Shown: piece by piece, positions 1 to 8,476 of the stretch
Position numbering within the stretch: position 1 is the stretch's first letter
Layout of the letters: each line of letters begins with the position of its first letter
Assembly: GCF_900110435.1 (NCBI RefSeq)
Contig: NZ_FODT01000006.1
Span: 248,001-312,000 of the forward strand
Direction: 5' to 3'
From: Rhodopseudomonas pseudopalustris
GTDB taxonomy: Bacteria > Pseudomonadota > Alphaproteobacteria > Rhizobiales > Xanthobacteraceae
DNA length: 64,000 nucleotides
Made by a program: the position numbers and the translations under genes
The notes under the pieces: generated by a model
Seen by the model: only the letters and a program-made list of their open reading frames with translations
Told to the model about the DNA's origin: nothing
Databases searched by the model: none

Positions 1-71
1 TGGAGACGCTGGAGCGGATGTTGAAGGCCGACGGCGCGATTCCATCGGCGGCGCCCGCCCGCGGCCATTGA
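1..71 (+). CDS. C-terminal end of an unidentified protein (partial)
   Basis: An open frame runs in from the left edge and stops with TGA at 69-71. Only about 22 residues are visible (they end in SAAPARGH), too few to assign a family. It reads in the same direction as the next two genes and ends 71 bases before the DUF6460 start, so it may belong to the same transcription unit. It could also be a chance open frame. Confidence 0.4.
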   Translation, partial: ETLERMLKADGAIPSAAPARGH

Positions 72-142
72 CGCGCGCGAACCGGTTTCCCATTTGCGTT
101 CCACCGATTATCATGCGGCCTGACCGCGCAAGGACACCAGCG

Positions 143-445
143 ATGCGAAACGACCCACGGGACCTTCCCGCCACCGACGACAGCCTGACCCGCTTCCTCG
201 GCGGCTCGCCGCTCGCGGTGTTTTTTCGGCTGGCGCTGATGTCGATCCTGGTCGGCGTCGTGCTTGCGGCGATCGGTCTCGATCCGTGGAATATCCTGGT
301 CAGCATCCGGCTGCTGTTCCAGCGGATCTGGGATTTGGGCTTCGACGCCATCAGCGGCGTGTGGCGCTACTTCCTGCTCGGCGCGGTGATCGTGATCCCG
401 ATCTGGCTGCTGACGCGGCTGTTCGGTACGCCGCGCGGGCGCTAG
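143..445 (+). CDS. Small membrane protein, DUF6460-like
   Basis: A 100-residue protein with two hydrophobic segments, about residues 28-45 and 72-90, joined by a polar linker containing LLFQRIWDLGFD. This layout matches the short inner-membrane proteins grouped as DUF6460 in Rhizobiales. No function is known. I chose ATG 143 because AAGGAC lies 8 bases upstream and the in-frame sequence before it does not look coding. Another in-frame ATG lies at 113. The gene ends 13 bases before the MATE exporter, so the two are probably co-transcribed. Confidence 0.7.
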   Translation: MRNDPRDLPATDDSLTRFLGGSPLAVFFRLALMSILVGVVLAAIGLDPWNILVSIRLLFQRIWDLGFDAISGVWRYFLLGAVIVIPIWLLTRLFGTPRGR

Positions 446-458
446 CGTCGGCGAGCAA

Positions 459-1814
459 GTGAAGCCGGAGGCCGCGCAGGCCGGAGTTTTGCCGCCCGCC
501 GCCGTAACCTCTCGACAGGTCTTCGCCATCGCCGGCCCGGCGATGGTCGCCAATTTGACGACGCCGCTGCTCGGCATCGTCGCCACCACCGCGATCGGAC
601 GGCTCGGCGACGCCACGATGCTCGGCGGCGTGGCGATGATGTCGGTGATTTTCGACTGCCTGTTCTGGCTGTTCGGCTTCCTGCGGATGAGCACGCTGGC
701 CTTCACCGCCCAGTCGATCGGCGCCGGCGACACGCGCGAGGTGCCGGCACATCTGCTTCGCGGATTAATCATCGCGATCGCGGTCGGCGTGGTGCTGATC
801 GCGTTGCAGGGCCCGCTGGCCGCCGCGCTGATCGGCGCGATGGGCGGCAGCGACGGCGTCAGCGCCGCGGCCAGGACCTACTTCACGATCCGGATCTGGT
901 CGGCGCCGCTGGTGCTGGCGAATTTCGCAGTGCTCGGCTGGCTGGTCGGACAGGCGCGCGCGACGCTCGCGCTCTCGGTGCAGGTCGCGATCAACCTGGT
1001 CAATATCGCAGCGACCATCGCGCTGGTGCTGTGGTTCGACTTCGGCATCGCCGGCGCGGCGGTGGCGGCGGTGATCGCGGAGGGCTCGGGTCTGCTGATC
1101 GGGCTTGTGATCGCCGCGTGGCTCGGCCGCGGCATTCCGCGCACGTCGCGGGCGATGCTGTTCGATCCGAGCCGCCTGAAGCGGATGTTCGCGGTCAACC
1201 GCGACATCATGCTGCGCACCGCGGCGCTGATCGCGGTGTTCCTGTTTTTCACGGCGCAAGGTGCCCGTGGCGGAGATGTGGTGCTTGCCACCAACTCCGT
1301 GCTCAACAATTTCCTGATGGTCAGCGCGTTCTTTCTCGACGGCCTCGCCAACGCCGCCGAGCAGCTCTGCGGCAGGACGCTCGGCGCACGCGACCGCGAC
1401 GGATTCGTTTCCGCGACGCGGCTGGTGATCCTGTGGGGCTTCGCCTTTGCGCTGGCGGTGAGCGCGACCTACGCGTTCACCGGCCCGCTCTTGATCGATG
1501 TGATGACGTCGAGCGCCGAGCTACGCCGCGCCGCCCGCGACTATCTGTGGCTGGTGGCGCTCGCGCCGATCCTCGGCGTGTTTGCCTTCGCCTATGACGG
1601 GGTGTACATCGGCGCCACCTGGGCGCGCGAGATGCGCAATCTGATGCTGCTGTCGCTGCTCCTGTTCCTTCTCGCCTGGCTGGCGCTGCGCCCACTCGGC
1701 AACACCGGACTGTGGATCGCCCTGCTGTCGCACTATATCTGGCGCGGCGGGCTGCAGGCGCTACGCTATCCGGCGATGCTGCGCGCCTCGTTTCCACCCG
1801 CCGCGGTCGGCTGA
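459..1814 (+). CDS. MATE family efflux transporter
   Basis: A 451-residue polytopic membrane protein of normal length for the MATE/DinF family. These proteins use a Na+ or H+ gradient to export cationic drugs or metabolites. The N-terminal repeat contains AGPAMVANLTTPLLGIV and a following short helix, the usual MATE opening, and about 12 hydrophobic segments follow. The start is GTG at 459, 13 bases after the DUF6460 stop, which suggests translational coupling. The substrate cannot be told from sequence. No regulator is adjacent. Confidence 0.85.
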   Translation: MKPEAAQAGVLPPAAVTSRQVFAIAGPAMVANLTTPLLGIVATTAIGRLGDATMLGGVAMMSVIFDCLFWLFGFLRMSTLAFTAQSIGAGDTREVPAHLLRGLIIAIAVGVVLIALQGPLAAALIGAMGGSDGVSAAARTYFTIRIWSAPLVLANFAVLGWLVGQARATLALSVQVAINLVNIAATIALVLWFDFGIAGAAVAAVIAEGSGLLIGLVIAAWLGRGIPRTSRAMLFDPSRLKRMFAVNRDIMLRTAALIAVFLFFTAQGARGGDVVLATNSVLNNFLMVSAFFLDGLANAAEQLCGRTLGARDRDGFVSATRLVILWGFAFALAVSATYAFTGPLLIDVMTSSAELRRAARDYLWLVALAPILGVFAFAYDGVYIGATWAREMRNLMLLSLLLFLLAWLALRPLGNTGLWIALLSHYIWRGGLQALRYPAMLRASFPPAAVG

Positions 1815-1947
1815 GTTTTTCTAAAGCTTGCAGCACCAGCTTAGCTCGATCTTCACGACAGAATGAGCTCTGGTCACAACAGCTCTTCGCAAACTCCTTG
1901 CGCTCAAAATACCATCTCCCCGATGTCGACCGCAAAGGAGAGATGGA

Positions 1948-2652
1948 ATGTGCGATGACTGCTCCAAAGGCGAGCTATCTCGTCGAACGCTGGTTCAAGC
2001 TGGTTTCGGCTTGTTCGCCGCCGCCGCGCTTCCATCGGCTGTCCATGCGCAGGCGGCAAGCCCAGGCGACACGCCGGACGCAGCGCTCGACAAGCTGATG
2101 CAGGGCAATGCGCGCTATGTCGGCAATCAACTGCGCGAGCGTGATTTCTCCGCCGGCCGGGTCGCACGTTCGCAGGGACAGTCGCCGTTCGCGGCGATCC
2201 TCGGCTGCGCTGACTCACGGATTGCGCCCGAGCTGGCGTTCGACCAGGGTCCGGGCAATTTGTTCGTCGTCCGCGTCGCCGGCAATTTCGTCACGCAAGA
2301 CGGGCTTGCCAGCCTCGAATACGGCGCCGCGGTGCTCGGCACCAAGGTGATCATGGTGCTCGGTCACAGCAATTGCGGCGCGGTCAATGCCACCATCGGC
2401 GCGCTGCAGAAGGGCAACGACCTACCCGGACACATCGGCGATCTGGTGCGTGCGATGAAGCCGGGGATCGAGCCTTCGCTCAAGCAGACCGGCGACAACC
2501 TGCCGCAGCGGGCGGTGATCGCGAATGTGCGCAGCAATGTGCAGCAGTTGCTGGAATCGAAGCCGATCCTCTCTGGACTGGTGTCCAGCGGCAAGCTGAA
2601 GGTGGTCGGCGGCGTCTACGATCTCGCGAGTGGCAAGATCGATCTGGTGTAG
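1948..2652 (+). CDS. Exported beta-class carbonic anhydrase
   Basis: A 234-residue protein that should interconvert CO2 and bicarbonate with a zinc centre. The beta-class ligands are present: Cys87 and Asp89-Arg91 in the CADSR motif, then His140 and Cys143 in HSNCGA. The N-terminus has SRRTLVQAGF followed by a hydrophobic stretch ending AVHAQA near residue 35, a clear twin-arginine signal, so it is exported folded to the periplasm. An AAAGGAG ribosome site lies 7 bases before ATG 1948. A second, unrelated, Tat-exported carbonic anhydrase lies 3.6 kb downstream. The region from 1815 to 1947 shows no gene. Confidence 0.9.
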   Translation: MCDDCSKGELSRRTLVQAGFGLFAAAALPSAVHAQAASPGDTPDAALDKLMQGNARYVGNQLRERDFSAGRVARSQGQSPFAAILGCADSRIAPELAFDQGPGNLFVVRVAGNFVTQDGLASLEYGAAVLGTKVIMVLGHSNCGAVNATIGALQKGNDLPGHIGDLVRAMKPGIEPSLKQTGDNLPQRAVIANVRSNVQQLLESKPILSGLVSSGKLKVVGGVYDLASGKIDLV

Positions 2653-2853
2653 GATCGCGCGCAACCGGAGGCGCAAACGTCCGCGTGCGCCCCTGCGGCG
2701 CGGCCTGCCCTGCCGGGCCGGCCGCATCGCCCATCCGCAGCTGGCCTTTGCCCGCGCTCGCGGCGTGCAATCCGGCGATGGTTGGGCTTTCGTTCCGCGC
2801 CCCCCCGGCGTAGAGCTGCCTTGGCCCGGCAATTGCCGGTCGAGGGATCAGCA

Positions 2854-3588
2854 ATGCAACTTCGATTTGTCGGCTGTGGCGATGCGTTCGGCTCCGGCGG
2901 CCGGCTCAACACCTGTTTTCATGTGTCGGGCGAAAGCGCCAACTTCCTGATCGACTGCGGCGCGACCACGCTGCCGGCGCTGAAGCGCTACGGCATTTCG
3001 CGCGACGCGCTCGATCTGATCCTGATCACCCATTTCCACGGCGACCATTTCGGCGGCCTGCCGTTTCTGCTGCTCGACGCCCAGTTCGCCAAGCGCAAAC
3101 GGCCGCTGGTGATCGCCGGACCGCCCGGCATCGACATCCGGCTGACACGGCTGATGGAAGCGCTGTTCGAGCATTCGTCGGCGACCAAGCCGACCTTCGA
3201 TCTGCAAGTCGTGGCGCTCGAACCCGCCGTGCCGCAGACATTCGGCGCCGTGACGGTGACGCCGTTTCCGGTGGTACACGGCGATTCCGGCGGGCCGTTC
3301 TTCGCCTACCGGATCGAGGCCGAGGGCCGCACGCTGGCCTATAGCGGCGACACGCAATGGACCGACACGCTGGTCAGTGCGGCGCACGACGCCGATGTCT
3401 TCATCGCCGAGGCTTACACCTATGAGCGCACGGTGAAGAACCATCTCAGCCTGAAGACGCTCGAGACCCATCTGCCCGAGATCAACCCGAAGCGGCTGAT
3501 CCTCACCCATATGGGCGACGACGTACTGCACAAGCTCGATTCCGTGCCGCACATGGGCGCGAGTGACGGACTGATCGTCGAGTTGTAG
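2854..3588 (+). CDS. Metallo-beta-lactamase fold hydrolase (RNase Z-like)
   Basis: A 244-residue protein with the dinuclear metal motif HFHGDHFGG (HxHxDH) near residue 58, then SGDTQW near 165 and LTHMGDD near the end, which supply the remaining ligands. Together these define the metallo-beta-lactamase fold, closest in layout to the RNase Z / cyclic-nucleotide phosphodiesterase group. The substrate is unknown. I placed the start at ATG 2854 because GAGGG lies just upstream and the family normally begins with a short strand like MQLRFVGCGDA. A longer frame back to 2782 looks non-coding. Confidence 0.8.
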   Translation: MQLRFVGCGDAFGSGGRLNTCFHVSGESANFLIDCGATTLPALKRYGISRDALDLILITHFHGDHFGGLPFLLLDAQFAKRKRPLVIAGPPGIDIRLTRLMEALFEHSSATKPTFDLQVVALEPAVPQTFGAVTVTPFPVVHGDSGGPFFAYRIEAEGRTLAYSGDTQWTDTLVSAAHDADVFIAEAYTYERTVKNHLSLKTLETHLPEINPKRLILTHMGDDVLHKLDSVPHMGASDGLIVEL

Positions 3589-3620
3589 TTGCACGACGCG
3601 CCATCCTTCCGGCGAAAGGC

Positions 3621-3724
3621 ACGTCCTTCCGGGCGCGAGCGTCAGCGCGCGAACCCGAAATCCAGAGGTGAAGAACTCTTCGAGATTCCGGCCTGCGCGC
3701 TGACGCGCGCAGGCCCGGAATGAC
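3621..3724. repeat. Dispersed ~100-bp palindromic repeat (family A, copy 1)
   Basis: Two GC-rich arms in inverted orientation, containing CGCGCGAACCC-GAAATCCAG on the left and GATTCCGGCC...CCCGGAATGAC on the right, around a short AT-richer loop. The same architecture occurs at 13448-13545. It lies between the convergent hydrolase and pyrD genes, so a folded transcript could end both. It encodes no protein. Confidence 0.75.
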
Positions 3725-3791
3725 TTGCTCGAGGGTTCACAATGCGCGCGGCTCGCACCCCGGAACAACGAACGTCAAGGCAGACGACGCC

Positions 3792-4886
3792 TCACACCGG
3801 CCACTCTTCGGCGGTGATGGTCGGCGCGTCGGCGCCGACGATTTCGGCCAGCGAATCCCGGCCGGTGCGTAGCAGCGTCGAGGCGAGATCGGTCTTGATG
3901 CTCTCGACGAGGCCGAGCCCCTTGTAGATCAGCGCCGAGTAAAGCTGCACGAGGCTGGCGCCGGCGCGGATCTTGGTCAGCGCGGCGCCGCCGGAGTCGA
4001 TGCCGCCGACCCCGATCAGCGGGAATGCGCCCTCGGCGCGGACATAGGTCTCCGCCACCATCCTCGTCGACAGCCGGAACAGCGGCCGGCCGCTGAGGCC
4101 GCCCTGCTCGTTCATCCGCGTTCGCTCGCGCAGCAGCGGCGAGCGCGACAGCGTGGTGTTGGCGACGATCATGCCGTCGACCTTTCGCGAACGGGCGATG
4201 TGCACGACGTCGTCGAGTTCGCCGAGCGTAAGATCGGGCGCGATCTTCAGTAGAACCGGAGTATCTCCGGCGCTGGGGCGTACACGCTCGCGGGCTTCGA
4301 TCACCCGCGCCAGCAGATCGTCGAGCGCCGCCGCCTGCTGCAGATTGCGCAAGCCCGGCGTGTTCGGCGACGAGACGTTGACGGTGAAGTAGCTCGCCAC
4401 CGGGGCGAAGGTCTCGATCAGCGCGACGTAGTCGGCGACGCGATCCGAGCTGTCCTTGTTGGCGCCGACATTGACGCCGAGGATACCGCCTTGCTGCGCC
4501 CGCGCCGCAAGCCGCCGCAGCACCGCTTCGCTGCCGTCATTGTTGAAGCCCATCCGGTTGATGACGGCCTCGTCGCGCTCCAGCCGGAACAGTCGCGGCC
4601 GCGGATTGCCGGCCTGCGGTTTCGGCGTCACGGTGCCGATTTCGACGAAGCCGAAGCCGAGCCGCATCAGCGCATCCGGCGCCTCGGCGTTCTTGTCGAA
4701 GCCGGCCGCGATGCCGACCGGGTTGGGAAAATTCAGCCCGAAAGCGCGCACCGCGAGCTTGGGATCGTCCGGGCGCGGCTTCACCTGCGGCAGCAGCCGC
4801 AATCCCTGGATCGCGAGCCGGTGCGCGTCCTCGGCGTCGAACAGGCGCAGCAGCGGCAGCGAGAAGGCGTCGAAGGCGCGAATCAC
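3792..4886 (-). CDS. pyrD: Dihydroorotate dehydrogenase (quinone), class 2
   Basis: A 364-residue flavoenzyme that oxidises dihydroorotate to orotate in pyrimidine synthesis and passes electrons to membrane quinone. The N-terminal amphipathic helix (FDAFSLPLLRLFDAEDAHR) for membrane and quinone docking marks class 2. FMN-site segments include GIAAGFDKNAEA, GFVEIGTVTPKPQ, and NVSSPNTPGLRNLQ, which carries the catalytic serine; GVGGIDSG lies near the C-terminus. The start is GTG at 4886, overlapping the DUF952 stop by 4 bases (GTGA), so the two genes are translationally coupled. Confidence 0.95.
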   Translation of the reverse strand: MIRAFDAFSLPLLRLFDAEDAHRLAIQGLRLLPQVKPRPDDPKLAVRAFGLNFPNPVGIAAGFDKNAEAPDALMRLGFGFVEIGTVTPKPQAGNPRPRLFRLERDEAVINRMGFNNDGSEAVLRRLAARAQQGGILGVNVGANKDSSDRVADYVALIETFAPVASYFTVNVSSPNTPGLRNLQQAAALDDLLARVIEARERVRPSAGDTPVLLKIAPDLTLGELDDVVHIARSRKVDGMIVANTTLSRSPLLRERTRMNEQGGLSGRPLFRLSTRMVAETYVRAEGAFPLIGVGGIDSGGAALTKIRAGASLVQLYSALIYKGLGLVESIKTDLASTLLRTGRDSLAEIVGADAPTITAEEWPV

Positions 4887-5227
4887 GGCGCAAACTCCGG
4901 AACGGAGTGGCTGCCGTCGGCGCCGGTCGCAATCTCGCGCACGCCGGTGACGACGCCGAGGGCGAGTTCGCCGTAGAGATGCGGAAACAGCTCGTCGCCG
5001 CGCGACGCCTCCCAGCGCAGCGCAGGACCGAGCTTTTCGGCATCGACCGCGATCAGCAGCAGGCCGGTCTTGCCGGCGTAATGCCTGGCGAGCGTCCCCG
5101 CCAATTGCTCGGCGGTGGAGAAATGGATGAAGCCGTCGCGGCTGTCATCGGCGCTGCCGCGGTAGACGCCGGCCAGCTCGGCCTCGCGCCACGCCGGAGC
5201 GTCACAGATCTTGTAAATCGTGCGCAA
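4883..5227 (-). CDS. DUF952 family protein
   Basis: A 114-residue cytosolic protein with the DUF952 pattern: IYKICD at the start, then DGFIHFSTAEQL near residue 32 and LFPHLYGELALG near residue 80. The biochemical function is not established. The frame opens with TTG, and the conserved family N-terminus falls exactly there, so I accept that start although the ribosome site is weak. It overlaps pyrD by 4 bases and is the first gene of this two-gene unit. Confidence 0.8.
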   Translation of the reverse strand: MRTIYKICDAPAWREAELAGVYRGSADDSRDGFIHFSTAEQLAGTLARHYAGKTGLLLIAVDAEKLGPALRWEASRGDELFPHLYGELALGVVTGVREIATGADGSHSVPEFAP

Positions 5228-5560
5228 AGGCCCGGATTCCCGTTGCGGCTGGTTGTTGGGGCGGATTGGTCATGCAACCCGCAGACCGCCGGGCAACCGA
5301 AATAACATCCGCGGAACAATACTTTGCGCACGTCCTGATCGCTGAACCGGGCCCCCTGGAGCGGACCGGTGCGCGTTCGGTTGCCTGGAAATCGTCCGGG
5401 CTTGGCATCGACCGTATCGGCGGCCTCGGTGCACTGCAAGCGCAACGTTTTTTGTCGCAGGACGGGATTGCGGAACGCCGCGCATTGAGGTAATAATTCC
5501 TAGTTGTCAAGTGATCTTCTGCCGCCCGGCCGTTCCGGGCTTCGCCATGGGATAGCCGCG
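5228..5560. other. Intergenic region between DUF952 and the repressor gene
   Basis: About 330 bases with no convincing gene. An AT-rich tract around 5485-5512 (GAGGTAATAATTCC) just before the repressor gene is the likeliest promoter area. The divergent promoter for DUF952-pyrD should also lie here. No palindromic operator is obvious. Confidence 0.4.
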
Positions 5561-6193
5561 ATGCACATGCTGACCCACGACCAGATCTGGACGGCGCTCG
5601 ACCGGTTGGCCGAACGAGCCGGCCTGTCCGCGTCAGGACTGGCCAAACGATCGGGCCTCGACCCCACCACCTTCAACAAGTCGAAGCGGATCACCAATGA
5701 CGGCCGCGAACGCTGGCCTTCGACCGAGTCGGTCGCCAAGGCGCTCGCGGCCACCAACACCGCGATCGACACCTTCGTCCAACTGATCACCGACCGGCCG
5801 CGGGTGGTGCAGTCGGTCCCGCTGCTTGGTCTCGCTCAGGCGGGCGCAGGCGGCTTCTTCGACGATGGCGGTTTTCCGGCCGGCAAAGGCTGGGAGGAAG
5901 TCGGCCTGCCTTCGGTCAACGACGAACACGCTTATGCGCTGGAAATCTCCGGCGATTCGATGAAACCCGCTTATCGTGACGGCGACATCATCGTGGTGTC
6001 GCCCGGCACTGCGATCCGGCGCGGCGACCGGGTCGTGGTGAAGACCACCGGCGGCGAGGTCATGGTGAAGGAGTTGAAGCGCCGCACCACCAAGATCGTC
6101 GAACTGGCGTCGCTCAATCCCAGCCATGCGGACAGGACGCTGGCGCCGGCCGATGTCGAGTGGATCGCGCGCATCGTCTGGGCCAGTCAATAG
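5561..6193 (+). CDS. HTH-S24 family transcriptional repressor (LexA/CI-like)
   Basis: A 210-residue protein with an N-terminal helix-turn-helix (about residues 8-60; ASGLAKRSGLDPTTFNKSK) and a C-terminal S24 peptidase-type domain. The S24 domain has ISGDSMKPAYRDGD with the candidate nucleophile Ser, and VMVKEL with the candidate general-base Lys; an Ala-Gly pair (AQAGAG) lies in the linker where such proteins self-cleave. It resembles CI-type repressors that inactivate themselves, but no prophage genes are nearby, so its targets are chromosomal and unknown. The start at ATG 5561 matches the family N-terminus; a second ATG lies two codons further on. Confidence 0.8.
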   Translation: MHMLTHDQIWTALDRLAERAGLSASGLAKRSGLDPTTFNKSKRITNDGRERWPSTESVAKALAATNTAIDTFVQLITDRPRVVQSVPLLGLAQAGAGGFFDDGGFPAGKGWEEVGLPSVNDEHAYALEISGDSMKPAYRDGDIIVVSPGTAIRRGDRVVVKTTGGEVMVKELKRRTTKIVELASLNPSHADRTLAPADVEWIARIVWASQ

Positions 6194-6279
6194 CCGCTCT
6201 CGCGAGTCAGCTATTCGTCGAACTTCACAAAGTTCCCGGTTGGGTCATAGTCGACCGACTTAATTCGGGAGACTCTGCG

Positions 6280-7038
6280 ATGGACCGCCGCGCTATCCTG
6301 AAGGCCTTTGCAGGCCTGGCTCTGTGCCCGCTTTGCGCCACCGCCGGCGTCGCCGCGGAAGGCGCGCATCATTGGGGATATGAAGGCGAAAGCGGCCCGG
6401 CGAAGTGGGGCGAGCTCGATTCCGCCAACCAGATCTGCACGATCGGGGTGCAGCAGTCGCCGATCGATATCGGCGCGACCGTCAGCGCCAATTTGTATCC
6501 GATCGAGATAAACTGGGCCGGAAAGGCCGACACCATCGTCAATAACGGCCACACCATCCAGCTCAACGTCGCGGAAGGCAGCACGCTGAAGCTCGGCGGC
6601 GTCACCTTCAAGCTGGTGCAGTTCCACTTCCACCGTCCGAGCGAACATTTGATCGACGGCAAGAATTTCCCGATGGAGGTGCATTTCGTCCATCGCGCGG
6701 AATCCGGAACGCTGGGCGTGCTCGGCGTGCTGATGCAGGCCGGCAAGGCGAATGCAACCTTCGGCAAGATCGTCGCGACGATGCCGCAGCGCGAGGGCCC
6801 GGCGGTCAAGGCCGACCCGGCGATCGATCCGAACGCGCTGCTGCCGGAGAAGCGCTCGTACTATCGCTACGAAGGCTCGCTGACGACGCCACCTTGTTCG
6901 GAAGTGGTCGACTGGATGGTGCTGGCTAGTCCGATCACCGTCGCCGACGAGGACATCGCCGGTTTCGCCAAGCTGTATCCGATGAACGCGCGGCCGCCGC
7001 AAAAGGACAACCGCCGCTTCGTGCTGCAGTCGAACTGA
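6280..7038 (+). CDS. Exported alpha-class carbonic anhydrase
   Basis: A 252-residue enzyme that hydrates CO2. The three zinc histidines of the alpha class are His116 and His118 in QFHFHRPSEH and His135 in MEVHFVH; SPIDIG near residue 60 and TTPPCSE near residue 208 are further family signatures. It begins MDRRAILKAFAG followed by a hydrophobic run and AGVAAE, a twin-arginine signal, so it acts in the periplasm. GGGAG lies upstream of ATG 6280. It is unrelated in fold to the beta-class enzyme at 1948. Confidence 0.92.
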   Translation: MDRRAILKAFAGLALCPLCATAGVAAEGAHHWGYEGESGPAKWGELDSANQICTIGVQQSPIDIGATVSANLYPIEINWAGKADTIVNNGHTIQLNVAEGSTLKLGGVTFKLVQFHFHRPSEHLIDGKNFPMEVHFVHRAESGTLGVLGVLMQAGKANATFGKIVATMPQREGPAVKADPAIDPNALLPEKRSYYRYEGSLTTPPCSEVVDWMVLASPITVADEDIAGFAKLYPMNARPPQKDNRRFVLQSN

Positions 7039-7175
7039 TCCCAACGGCAAGAACGAAAGACTCGTCATGACGCCGCGTGTCGCGGTCATGGCGCTACGCC
7101 AAGTCAAAGACGTGAATGGCCGGGACGAGTCCGGCGAAGTACGCGTGACGTGGTTGGTATCAACGGCCCGCGGGA

Positions 7176-8057
7176 TCAGCCGCCGGAGGCGGGCGTCGCG
7201 TCGGCGGTGACCGGCGCCAGCTTCACGTCATCGACCAGCGACGAGGTCAGCGACGGCACCTGCGCGCCGTTGGTCGCACGCGTCACCGCGAGCCGGGCCT
7301 TGGTGAAGGCGGCCTCGGCGCTGGCGAGGCGCGACGAGATCGAGCCGAGCAATGCGCCGACCAGCACGCTGTTCTGGCCTTCGCCGTCCTCGGCGACCTT
7401 GCCGGGCGTCGTTGACGACAGCACCAGCGCATTGGCGGGCGCGTTGATCGGCGCGAGGCCATGCGAATAGGAGCGGAAGCGGCGCTCATAGGGATTGCGA
7501 CGCGAGGCGTCGATGATCGCGAGCTTGGCGTGCACGCCGCGCTCCCTCATCTCGCCGAGCACGGATTCGATGCTGACGCCGCTGCGGCGGACGTCGGCCT
7601 CGTTCCAGATGTTGGCGTCGACCGGGATCATGTAGCTCTCGCGGCCGGACTGAATGCCGTAGCCGCCGAAGAACAGCACAACGGTGGAATCCTTGGTGAC
7701 CCGGGCCTTCATCCGCTCGACGGCCTGCAGCATGTCGTCGCGACGGGCGTCCTCGATCATGTCAACGTCGAAGCCCTCACGGCGCAATGCACCACTCAGC
7801 GCGCGAGCGTCGTTGATCGGCTGGATCAGCGGCTCGGACGCGTCCGGATAACGGCCGTTGCCGATCACCAGAGCGAATCGCGACGCCGTCGGGCCATTGC
7901 CTTCGATCCGCGCGGCGTCTTTGGCGGGGTCCACATCGCCGACGCGCTTGTTCAGCGCGGCATGGGCGCCAATCGCCAGCGACACGACGCCGATCAGAGC
8001 GGCGATGGTCGTCATCGAACGGCGCGACAGGCCGGGTGCGCGAAACGTCATCGTCAA
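7176..8057 (-). CDS. Caspase-like (C14) protein lacking the catalytic His/Cys pair
   Basis: A 293-residue protein with a signal anchor (residues 16-34) and a caspase/metacaspase p20-like domain (about 60-230): FALVIGNGRY opens the domain, followed by NDARALSGALRREGFDV. In active members the two catalytic blocks read GHG and DACR. Here they are GGYGIQ, with Tyr133 replacing His, and IIDASRRNP, with Ser185 replacing Cys. The fold is preserved but cysteine peptidase activity is not expected. It is probably periplasmic or membrane-anchored. It reads away from the cyclase-like gene, and its role is unknown. Confidence 0.78.
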   Translation of the reverse strand: MTMTFRAPGLSRRSMTTIAALIGVVSLAIGAHAALNKRVGDVDPAKDAARIEGNGPTASRFALVIGNGRYPDASEPLIQPINDARALSGALRREGFDVDMIEDARRDDMLQAVERMKARVTKDSTVVLFFGGYGIQSGRESYMIPVDANIWNEADVRRSGVSIESVLGEMRERGVHAKLAIIDASRRNPYERRFRSYSHGLAPINAPANALVLSSTTPGKVAEDGEGQNSVLVGALLGSISSRLASAEAAFTKARLAVTRATNGAQVPSLTSSLVDDVKLAPVTADATPASGG

Positions 8058-8476
8058 TCGCTCCTTGTCCGCGCGACATCGATCGCGCCGGAGACATTCG
8101 TCTGTGAAGGATTAACCAATCCAGTGCGGTTGAATTAAGCTCAATTTGCGGCACCGCACCATAAGAAAGGTTTAACCGTTTCAACCCTTTCGGGAAAGCC
8201 AGCAGATCCACGACCGTATAGCTCGGAGCTAGCCCGCTGCCTAGACTGGGGTTTTGCTTGGAACCGATCACACTTCTTCAGTCATTATTACGCTGCGTGA
8301 CCCAACCGCACGAAAGACATCTTCGGAAACCATCCTCCGGTCACGGCGGCTAGGCTTGCGCAAAGAATTCGCAGCGAGCAACGCGCCTTGGCGCGATCGC
8401 TGGGGGCGATTTGTCAATCCGGCCTGTCCGTGCGACTTCTCAAGGACTTGACGGTTCGGAGCTGCGGGAACAGACC
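8058..8476. other. Divergent intergenic region
   Basis: About 420 bases between two divergent genes, less GC-rich than its surroundings around 8105-8185. It must hold promoters for the caspase-like gene and for the cyclase-like gene. I see no RNA gene and no recognised operator; the short frames here are not convincing. Confidence 0.4.

Noticed and set aside
5266-5493. 75-codon plus-strand frame upstream of the S24 repressor
   Set aside because: No ribosome site, no recognisable sequence, and overlapping frames on both strands of similar length; treated as intergenic.
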